Part shown: piece by piece, positions 6,384 to 13,073 of the stretch
How the letters are laid out: each line of letters opens with the position of its first letter
How positions within the stretch are numbered: the first letter of the stretch is position 1
DNA from: Pyrinomonadaceae bacterium
Lineage (GTDB): Bacteria; Acidobacteriota; Blastocatellia; Pyrinomonadales; Pyrinomonadaceae
Assembly (NCBI GenBank): GCA_025937955.1
Contig: JAICQI010000034.1
Coordinates: 1-16,314 of the forward strand
Reading direction: 5' to 3'
Length of the DNA stretch: 16,314 nt
Notes under the pieces: model-generated
Seen by the model: only the letters and a program-made list of their open reading frames with translations
Database searches by the model: none
Told to the model about the DNA's origin: nothing
Program-made: the position numbers and the translations under genes

Positions 6384-8605
6384 CAATTTGTAACTTCAAA
6401 CTTCGCCTCGATAGTATCTACAGAATTCGCTCCTACCATCACGCGAAACTCACCCGGTTCGACTACATAGCGCATCTCGCGGTTCCAGAATCCAAGGTGC
6501 TCATGACTCAATGCAAACTCAACACGCCGTTTCTCGCCCGGCTGCAGAGAAACTCGCTGAAAACCTTTAAGCTCCTTAACGGGCCTCGTCATCGTGGCGA
6601 CGAGATCGCGAATGTAGAGTTGGACCACTTCATCACCCGCTCGCTTGCCGGTGTTTTCAACTTCAACACTCACGGTCAACTTTCCATTCGCCGCAATGCG
6701 TGGCGCGCTGAGTTGGAGATTTGAGATCTTGAACGTGGTGTAGCTCAGGCCGTAGCCGAAAGGGAAGAGCGGAGTCCAGGGCGAGTCGATGTATTTCGAC
6801 GTGTAACGGTTTTCAGCTTCAGGCGGACGGCCGGTGTTCATGTGGTTGTAGTAGATGGGCACCTGTCCGACCGTACGCGGATAAGTCACGGGCAATTTAG
6901 CGCCCGGATTCACGTCGCCAAACAAGATGTCGGCAATAGCATTACCCGATTCACTGCCACCCATCCACGACTCCAGAATCGAAGGAACATTGTTGACGAT
7001 CCATCCAATCGACAACGGGCGTCCATTTACAAGCACAACGATGGTCGGTTTGCCCGTTGCCTGAATCGCCTGGACCAACTCCATCTGACGGCCCGGTAGT
7101 TCAAGCGTGCTGCGCGATGCAGCCTCGCCCGCCCACTCGTGCGATTCGCCGACGAAAACCACGGCCACGTCCGAAGCTTTGGCAAGGTTTACGGCTTCCT
7201 GAAAACCGGCGGTTGAGTCGCCTTGAATTTCGCAGCCCTTCGCATAAACAACTTTCGTCTGGGCCGACACCTTCGCTTTTATGCCCGCGAGTGGCGTGAC
7301 CGTGTTTTCTTCTTTGCCATCGCCCGCCCACCAGCCGAGCGGCGCGCGACGCTCATCAGCCAGTGGTCCAATGACCGCGATCGAGCTGAGATTTTTGTTG
7401 AGCGGCAACGTCTCGCGGTCGTTCTTTAACAGGACCATCGAACGGCCGGCGATCTCACGCGCCAGACGTATGCTCTCGGGCCGCAGCAATGCGTTTGGCT
7501 CGCGCGCTTCTTCAGTGTAAGGACGATCAAAAAGCCCGAGACGAAACTTGATTCGCAATATGCGTCGCACTGCTTCGTCGATCGTCGCTTGCGATAATCG
7601 CTTTTGCTGTAGCAGCTTTGGACCGAACATGTTGTAACTGCGACTCACCATCTCCATGTCCACACCGGCATTGAGTGCCGCAGCGGCGGCGTCTTCCTCA
7701 TTCGCCGCGATGCCATGGTTGATAAGTTCTCTGACAGACGTGTAGTCGCTAACCACAAAACCATCAAACTTCCACTCCTGACGCAGCACTTTCGTAAGCG
7801 TGAAAGCGTTCGCGGAGGCAGGCACGCCGTTGATTGCGTTGAACGAGCTCATCAACGTGCCAACGCCCGCGTCGACCGCGGCCTTGAAAGGCGGAAAGTA
7901 GATTTCGCGCAGCGTGTTCTCGGAAAGATCGGTAGTGTCGTAGTCGCGGCCACCTTCAGCATCGCCATACGCAACCCAGTGTTTGGCGCACGCGAGGACC
8001 TTATCAGGCGCGCCGTAGTTATCGCCCTGAAAGCCCCGCACACGGGCGCGGGCAAAGGCGGCACCGAGAAACGGATCTTCGCCGGCGCCTTCGGTAATTC
8101 GTCCCCAACGCGGGTCGCGCGCGATGTCGACCATCGGCGCGAAGGTCCAACGCAGGCCGACGTTGTTTGCTTCCTGTGCCGCGACGGCGGCGGAGCGTTC
8201 CGCCAGAGACGGATCGAAGCTACTCGCTTCAGCGAGTGGAATCGGAAAGATCGTGCGGTAGCCGTGAATCACGTCGAAACCAAACAGGACCGGGATCTTC
8301 AGACGCGACTCAGTCATGGCAACGCGCTGTAACTGGTTAGTGCGCTGCGCGCCGCGAACGCCGAGTGTTGAGCCGAGCAGTCCTTTGCGGACCAGGTCGG
8401 GGTGTTCGGGGCGGAAGTTTCCGTTGCCTTCGCCGTCGAGTTGCTGGAGCTGGCCCAGCTTCTCTTCAAGTGTCATTTGCGCGAGCAGCGCGTTGACCCG
8501 TTGTTCGACATTAGGTGCTCGTTGGGAAAGTGTTGGAGGAGTGGGAAGTAAGAAAGAACTGAGAAGAAACAGCAGTAACACTGCAAGACGAATGTGTCGT
8601 TTCAT
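6383..8605 (-). CDS. bglX: Periplasmic GH3 beta-glucosidase, BglX-like
   Basis: The 740-residue enzyme removes glucose from the non-reducing end of beta-glucosides. The N-terminus (MKRHIRLAVLLLFLLSSFLL) is a signal peptide. The GH3 barrel spans about 35-370, with MTLEEKLGQL, GFDVIHGYRTIFPIPLAEA, FAPMVDIARDPRWGRITEGA and the substrate-binding KHW (208-210). The nucleophile is Asp287 in VVSDYTSVREL. The alpha/beta sandwich spans about 380-600 (GRSMVLLKNDRETLPL), with the acid/base glutamate expected in GESHEWAGEAASR, most likely Glu494. A fibronectin-III-like domain fills about 630-740. Length and order match E. coli BglX. The ATG lies 6 bases from a palindromic repeat that fills the gap to the receptor gene, and no Shine-Dalgarno sequence is visible. 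Substrate linkage is not readable, but the glycanase neighbour points to short beta-glucans. Confidence 0.95.
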   Translation of the reverse strand: MKRHIRLAVLLLFLLSSFLLPTPPTLSQRAPNVEQRVNALLAQMTLEEKLGQLQQLDGEGNGNFRPEHPDLVRKGLLGSTLGVRGAQRTNQLQRVAMTESRLKIPVLFGFDVIHGYRTIFPIPLAEASSFDPSLAERSAAVAAQEANNVGLRWTFAPMVDIARDPRWGRITEGAGEDPFLGAAFARARVRGFQGDNYGAPDKVLACAKHWVAYGDAEGGRDYDTTDLSENTLREIYFPPFKAAVDAGVGTLMSSFNAINGVPASANAFTLTKVLRQEWKFDGFVVSDYTSVRELINHGIAANEEDAAAAALNAGVDMEMVSRSYNMFGPKLLQQKRLSQATIDEAVRRILRIKFRLGLFDRPYTEEAREPNALLRPESIRLAREIAGRSMVLLKNDRETLPLNKNLSSIAVIGPLADERRAPLGWWAGDGKEENTVTPLAGIKAKVSAQTKVVYAKGCEIQGDSTAGFQEAVNLAKASDVAVVFVGESHEWAGEAASRSTLELPGRQMELVQAIQATGKPTIVVLVNGRPLSIGWIVNNVPSILESWMGGSESGNAIADILFGDVNPGAKLPVTYPRTVGQVPIYYNHMNTGRPPEAENRYTSKYIDSPWTPLFPFGYGLSYTTFKISNLQLSAPRIAANGKLTVSVEVENTGKRAGDEVVQLYIRDLVATMTRPVKELKGFQRVSLQPGEKRRVEFALSHEHLGFWNREMRYVVEPGEFRVMVGANSVDTIEAKFEVTN

Positions 8606-8607
8606 TT

Positions 8608-8665
8608 TTTAGCCACAGATTACACAGATTACACAGATCAGATTTTAATCTGTGTAATCTGCGGA
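8608..8665. repeat. Palindromic repeat family B between the receptor and bglX genes
   Basis: The left arm AGCCACAGATTACACAGATT continues into a second ACACAGAT unit. The right arm ATCTGTGTAATCTGCGG (8648-8664) is its complement apart from one mismatch and the duplicated 9-base unit. The element fills nearly the whole 68-base space between the receptor stop (8674) and the bglX start (8605). In mRNA it would form a strong hairpin. Confidence 0.8.
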
Positions 8666-8673
8666 TTGTTTTT

Positions 8674-11600
8674 CTAGAAGCTGAACCGCGCTTGAAGCTC
8701 CACGACGCGTCCCGCCAACGCACTCTGCGCGCGGCCGAAGTCGCGATTGTCAACGGTTGGCGAGAAGAATTCCAACGGAGCCAGATTCAGCTGGTTAAAA
8801 GCGTTAAAGAAGTTTGCCTTCACCTCTAGAAATGCTCCTTCACCCATAAAGCGCGGCATGCCGGTTCGTTTCGCAAGACTGAAGTCTACCGCAAAGTACC
8901 TTGGACCACGGAACGAATTGCGTCCAATGCCTGGCGGCAACACACCACCCGGATTGTTCGGATCGAAGAACTCCAACCCGCCGCCCGGGAAATTTCCGTC
9001 CGGCCTGATGAACGCTTCGTTGTCAGTATCTTCCAGCGCTCCGCCAAAGTATCTCGTCGGACGCGACGGACAAACGAAATTGTTTGAGTTTGCCGAGCGC
9101 ACGCACTGCCCCGTGTGCGGTGTCCACGGAAAACCTGTGTGATATGTCAGGATTCCATCAAGCTGCCAACCGCCCAGCAACTTGCCGACAACATCCTTGC
9201 GATTGCGAAACAGCGGCAGGTCCCACAGACCGGAGATATTCAGGTTGTGCCGCACATCGAAGTCCGATGGACCACGTTCCTGGCGCAGGTCCTGTGGGAA
9301 CGTCTGGTTAGTTTCCGCACCCGGACCTTCGTTGGAGAGCGTGTCGATGCTCTTGGCAAAACGATAGAGAATGTCAAACTGGAAACCGCGCGAGAATCGA
9401 CGCGTGAGCCGCGCATTCATCCCGTTGTAGTTTGCGTTTACGTCAGGCGTGGGAACGAGTACAGCCGAGGCGAAGTAGTTTGCCGGAATCACCGGTTGCA
9501 CGAAGAGCTGATTAACGAGACGAATCAACTTGTGGCTCGAGCTGCCCTGGTATCCGATGGTCGCAGTGAGGTTGTATGGCAGCGCATACTGCGCATCGAG
9601 TGAATACGTGTAGACGTAAGCCATAGGAGTATCCGCTAGCGCACCATATATTTCAACGGTTCGATTCGGCGGCGTACCGGTGACCGGATCGATGCCTACC
9701 GCGAGTGCCGGATTGGCAGGATAACTAAACGGAGAGTTGCTCGTGCCCAACGTGTAAAGAATCTGCCCACCTACAAAAGGAGTCCCGAAGTCTCCCACGG
9801 CCGTGCCGCAGCAGATTCCATAGCGTGCGTAGAAGGGGGGGTTGCCGCGCGTGTTTGAGAAGACCACTTCAGGGATGCGGTTATAGCTCACTCCGAAGCC
9901 GCCGCGAAGCACCAGCTTTTCCTGAAGGTCAAATCGTCTGGGACTGTAGGCAAAACCGATCCGAGGCGCGAAATTGTTTCGGTCGGGATCATAGAGTTGA
10001 CTGGTCGGCTCAACTCTCGAACCAGCCAAACCGCCATTTGGACCAAACACAAAGTTCGCAACCTGGTCGTTTTGTTCTTTCAATACGCCAAAGTATTCGT
10101 AACGCAGACCGAGATTGAGTGTTAGGTTGGGCCGCGCTTTCCAGTCGTCCTGGAAGAAAAGACCGTAGCTGCTCGATCGGAAATGCCGCTGTGCATTAGC
10201 GACTCCGCCCGTCTGAGGATCGGCATTGATTTGATAGAAGAGTGGCGTGTCGTTGGCGAAGTTGAAAAGGCTGGCGAACGTATAGAGCGGACGCGCCGCG
10301 CCGTTAAGGTTATTGTCATTGAACTCGCGGCGATACTCGCCACCAAATTTCAGTCCATGATTACCTCGCACGTTACTTATGACGTCGCGGAATTCCAGTG
10401 TCTTTTCCGAGAAGTCACCTGGCGTAGTTTCAGACTGGTTCGCACCGAACTTAATTCGACTGTTATCCCTGAATAAACTCTCGATTTCGACCCTTGGGAT
10501 ACCGAAGTTTGTCTCGTTGGACGTTTCAATCTCATTGAAAGCAAACTTGGTGAAGTTGAACCGTGCTTCGTTTAGCAGTGTCGGAGAAAACGTGCGATTG
10601 TAGAGTATCGCAAATGACGAATTGTGCGGCGCGGTTGTGATGTCGGCCTGCGGACGTCCTGCAGCACCAGTGTCGCTCCCTACAAAGAAAGTGCGTGTCA
10701 GGTAAGTACTGAAAGTCAATTGGTTGTTTGAGCTCGGAAGAAGATCAAAGCGGGCATTGTATTGATTCGGCTTGTTTGTGCTTGGCCCGGCAATGAGCAC
10801 TTTTTGAATGTCGGGAATGCCATCGAGACCAGCGCCGCTTAGGCCGAAATCTCCTTTGTTGAGATCCACTGCAAACGGCTCATATTGTCCCAACCCTCCG
10901 CTCGGCGAGCCGATATCAAGACCACCGCCCACAGGCGCACATTGAATGTTGCCATTCACGTCGGCACACGAAGGCGTCAAAACGCCGGCGATGCGAGGCT
11001 GAACACCAGACGTACCGAGTATGAAAGCGGAAATTCCACCGGGACGAGCGTTAATTATCGATTGCCGAAATTGCGGCGTCTCAACGTAACCAGTGGAAAG
11101 CGCGGTGGTGTTTTCCCGTAACCCTTCATACGAGAAAAAGAAGAACGCTCGATCCCGCCCGCTATAGGTTGATGGACCACCTTCGCCGAACCGCGGCAGG
11201 ATGAGTGGACCACCAATGCTGCCGCCGAATTGGCGGAAGAACCGCTCAACTCTCTCAACGCGGCCGCGTCCAAAGTCATTGGGATACTTGTTAAATGCGT
11301 TGAGCTTGGGACTGTCGTATTTGATAAAGGCACTGCCATGAAAATCGTTAGTCCCGTTTTGTGAAACCACTTTGATCTGCGCGCCGGAGTTTCTGCCATC
11401 TTCCGCAGAATAGGTCGACGACGAAATCTGAATCTCTTTTACCGATTCCTGGTTGGGCGTTACTACAGCAGCGCCGCCGTGGCTGAGACTGTTTACACTC
11501 ACGCCATCGATCTGAAAATTATTGGCCGAGATGCGCTGGCCGTTAGCACTGATTTGCGGCTGGTTCTCCGCCTGAAAGATCGAATTATTCGAGCCTCCCG

Positions 11601-12162
11601 GTCCAGGCGAATTCGGCAAACCAGAGGAGTTTCCGTTTGGACTACGCCCCGCGTCGCCAAAAACCCCAGGTGTCAACCGGACCAACTCGTATGGATCACG
11701 ACCAACCTGCGGCAGTCGCTTAACCTCGGTCGTTGTGATGCCTTTTGAGATGTTTGCGGTCTCAGTTTGCAGTTCCGCTGCTGTATCCTGGGAAATGGTG
11801 ACAACAGCCGTGATCTCGCCGACCTCGAGAATGACATCGAGGCCTTGAATAACTTCAGCGCTGATGGCGACGTTTTGCGAGAGACTTTTGTTATAACCGG
11901 TCTTCTCGACCGTCAACTCGTACCTTCCCGGCGCGAGCCCCGTAATGCGATAAAAGCCCTCCTCGTTGCTCGTGACTTCCTGAGTCTTTCCTGTTTCCGT
12001 ATCTTTGAGGACGACTTTGGCATCGGTCACGAGCGCACCGTTGGAATCGGAGATCGTTCCCTGGACACCGGCTCTGAACTGCGCGTTCGTAGTCATTACT
12101 GCGCAAAAAAGAAAAAGTACGCAGACCACAGGGCGGCCCAAAATAGAGATAGTTCGCGACAT
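8674..12162 (-). CDS. TonB-dependent outer-membrane receptor, Oar-like
   Basis: The 1162-residue outer-membrane protein starts with a signal peptide (MSRTISILGRPVVCVLFLFC, cleaved after TNA). A carboxypeptidase-regulatory-like beta-sandwich follows at ~28-115 (GVQGTISDSNGALVTDAKVV, EGFYRITGLAPGRYELTV). The plug domain is at ~130-270 (VKRLPQVGRDPYELVRLTPG, NNFQIDGVSVN, VKEIQISSSTYSAEDGRNSG), then a ~22-strand barrel with TonB-receptor patterns such as NLTLNLGLRYEYFG, PRIGFAYSPR and FDVRHNLNISGLWDLP. It ends ELQARFSF with the terminal Phe expected for BAM-assembled barrels. Oar-type receptors of this size are abundant in Acidobacteriota, and most have no assigned substrate. AGGAGG lies 9 bases before the ATG at 12162. 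As the first gene of the minus-strand run it probably imports what the two following glycosidases process. No SusD-like partner is present. Confidence 0.92.
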   Translation of the reverse strand: MSRTISILGRPVVCVLFLFCAVMTTNAQFRAGVQGTISDSNGALVTDAKVVLKDTETGKTQEVTSNEEGFYRITGLAPGRYELTVEKTGYNKSLSQNVAISAEVIQGLDVILEVGEITAVVTISQDTAAELQTETANISKGITTTEVKRLPQVGRDPYELVRLTPGVFGDAGRSPNGNSSGLPNSPGPGGSNNSIFQAENQPQISANGQRISANNFQIDGVSVNSLSHGGAAVVTPNQESVKEIQISSSTYSAEDGRNSGAQIKVVSQNGTNDFHGSAFIKYDSPKLNAFNKYPNDFGRGRVERVERFFRQFGGSIGGPLILPRFGEGGPSTYSGRDRAFFFFSYEGLRENTTALSTGYVETPQFRQSIINARPGGISAFILGTSGVQPRIAGVLTPSCADVNGNIQCAPVGGGLDIGSPSGGLGQYEPFAVDLNKGDFGLSGAGLDGIPDIQKVLIAGPSTNKPNQYNARFDLLPSSNNQLTFSTYLTRTFFVGSDTGAAGRPQADITTAPHNSSFAILYNRTFSPTLLNEARFNFTKFAFNEIETSNETNFGIPRVEIESLFRDNSRIKFGANQSETTPGDFSEKTLEFRDVISNVRGNHGLKFGGEYRREFNDNNLNGAARPLYTFASLFNFANDTPLFYQINADPQTGGVANAQRHFRSSSYGLFFQDDWKARPNLTLNLGLRYEYFGVLKEQNDQVANFVFGPNGGLAGSRVEPTSQLYDPDRNNFAPRIGFAYSPRRFDLQEKLVLRGGFGVSYNRIPEVVFSNTRGNPPFYARYGICCGTAVGDFGTPFVGGQILYTLGTSNSPFSYPANPALAVGIDPVTGTPPNRTVEIYGALADTPMAYVYTYSLDAQYALPYNLTATIGYQGSSSHKLIRLVNQLFVQPVIPANYFASAVLVPTPDVNANYNGMNARLTRRFSRGFQFDILYRFAKSIDTLSNEGPGAETNQTFPQDLRQERGPSDFDVRHNLNISGLWDLPLFRNRKDVVGKLLGGWQLDGILTYHTGFPWTPHTGQCVRSANSNNFVCPSRPTRYFGGALEDTDNEAFIRPDGNFPGGGLEFFDPNNPGGVLPPGIGRNSFRGPRYFAVDFSLAKRTGMPRFMGEGAFLEVKANFFNAFNQLNLAPLEFFSPTVDNRDFGRAQSALAGRVVELQARFSF

Positions 12163-12335
12163 GAGAGGCCCCCTCCTGAGGCCGGTGAATTTAATGCAAG
12201 CTTTCGCTAAGAGTCCGGGGGGAGTTAAATGTGTCGGGGGTGGCTGATTTTAGACCACCAACAAGACACAAAGCCACAAAAATTTAACTCGCAGTTTTGT
12301 GCCTTGGTGTCTTTGTGGTTTAAGGTCTTCAGTAA
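12163..12335. other. Divergent intergenic region between the receptor and Sfp-like genes
   Basis: This 173-base gap separates two genes transcribed away from each other, so it should hold both promoters. It contains the receptor ribosome-binding site (AGGAGG on the minus strand, near 12172-12177), GG-rich sequence, and a family A palindrome over its right half. TAAAAT on the minus strand (near 12247-12252) could be a -10 box, but no matching -35 box stands at 16-18 bases. I see no convincing operator. Confidence 0.4.
12253..12327. repeat. Palindromic repeat family A, intergenic copy
   Basis: The left arm (GACCACCAACAAGACACAAA then GCCACAAAA) pairs with the right arm (TTTTGTGCCTTGGTGTCTTT then GTGGTTTAAGGTC) apart from small gaps and mismatches, around a loop with AATTTAACTCGCAG. 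It ends 8 bases before the Sfp-like start codon and is the only full copy of this family here outside coding sequence. Confidence 0.75.
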
Positions 12336-13073
12336 ATGTCCCAAGCTGTAACATGGTCCGAGCCGCCTGTGTCGTTATCGTTGGCGACGGGCGAGGTGCA
12401 TGTTTGGCGGGTGGAGTTGAATCAGCCGGACCATTTGTTGGAGAAGTATCGCGAAACTTTGGAGGAGCACGAGCTCCACCGCGCCAGTCGCTTTCATTTC
12501 GATAAACACCGCAATTGTTATGTAGCGGGACGCGGTGTGCTGCGACAGCTCCTGAGCCAATATCTCGGCACGAAACCAGAGCGGCTTAGGTTCTCCTATG
12601 GTGCGCATGGTAAGCCGGCATTGGGTGGTGAACACGAGAATTCGCGCTTACGCTTCAACATGTCACATTCACATGAAATGGCGTTGTTTGCGTTTGCAGA
12701 GGACACAGAGCTTGGAGTTGACGTCGAGCACATTCGCACAGACTTCGCGAGCGAGGAGGTTGCGCGGCGTTTCTTTTCCCGGCGTGAAGTCGAAACGTTC
12801 AATGCACTACCGCAACACGAACAAGTCGTAGGCTTCTTCAAATGCTGGACGCGCAAAGAAGCATTTATCAAAGTCATCGGGCTCGGGTTGTCGCAGCCGC
12901 TCAATCAATTCGACGTGACACTCGAACAACCGGCGGCTTTGTTGTGGGTTAGTGGCGACGACGCGTCGCGTTGGTCTTTGTATGATCTCGAGGTCGGCGG
13001 CGACTACGCGGGTGCATTAGCAGTGGAAGGTCAGGTTTCAGGAATACGATGTTGGCACATGAGAAGCAGATGA
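12336..13073 (+). CDS. 4'-phosphopantetheinyl transferase, Sfp/Gsp type
   Basis: The 245-residue enzyme transfers the phosphopantetheine arm of CoA to a serine of acyl- or peptidyl-carrier proteins, activating fatty-acid, polyketide or non-ribosomal peptide synthases. The Sfp-type signatures are present: a helical N-terminus with RASRFHFDKHRNCYVAGRGV, the central FNMSHSHEMALFAF (107-120), LGVDVEHI with metal ligands Asp129 and Glu131, and FKCWTRKEAFIKVIGLGL (168-185) with the third ligand Glu175. The length fits the two-lobed monomeric Sfp group rather than the ~120-residue AcpS type. An in-frame TAA immediately precedes the ATG, which fixes the start; no clear Shine-Dalgarno sequence is seen. 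No carrier protein or synthase gene lies in the window. The gene overlaps the following copper ATPase gene, so the two are probably cotranscribed. Confidence 0.93.
   Translation: MSQAVTWSEPPVSLSLATGEVHVWRVELNQPDHLLEKYRETLEEHELHRASRFHFDKHRNCYVAGRGVLRQLLSQYLGTKPERLRFSYGAHGKPALGGEHENSRLRFNMSHSHEMALFAFAEDTELGVDVEHIRTDFASEEVARRFFSRREVETFNALPQHEQVVGFFKCWTRKEAFIKVIGLGLSQPLNQFDVTLEQPAALLWVSGDDASRWSLYDLEVGGDYAGALAVEGQVSGIRCWHMRSR

Noticed and set aside
7715..8332. Long open frame of about 205 codons on the plus strand
   Set aside because: It lies antisense inside the bglX-like gene. Its translation is Arg/Val-rich with no family features, while the minus strand encodes clear GH3 motifs including the nucleophile region.
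8608..8665. Possible short CRISPR-like or tandem repeat (ACACAGATT units)
   Set aside because: There are only two adjacent 9-base units and no spacers. The structure is an inverted repeat matching another copy at 15.4 kb.
8511..8753. Short minus-strand frame reading SDLCNLCNLWLKNE across the repeat between the receptor and bglX
   Set aside because: It overlaps both flanking genes and its distinctive residues come only from translating the repeat. No ribosome-binding site or independent support was seen.
12240..12335. Promoter for the Sfp-like gene within the family A palindrome
   Set aside because: TTGTGC/TTTAAG-like words occur, but spacing and match are too poor to call.
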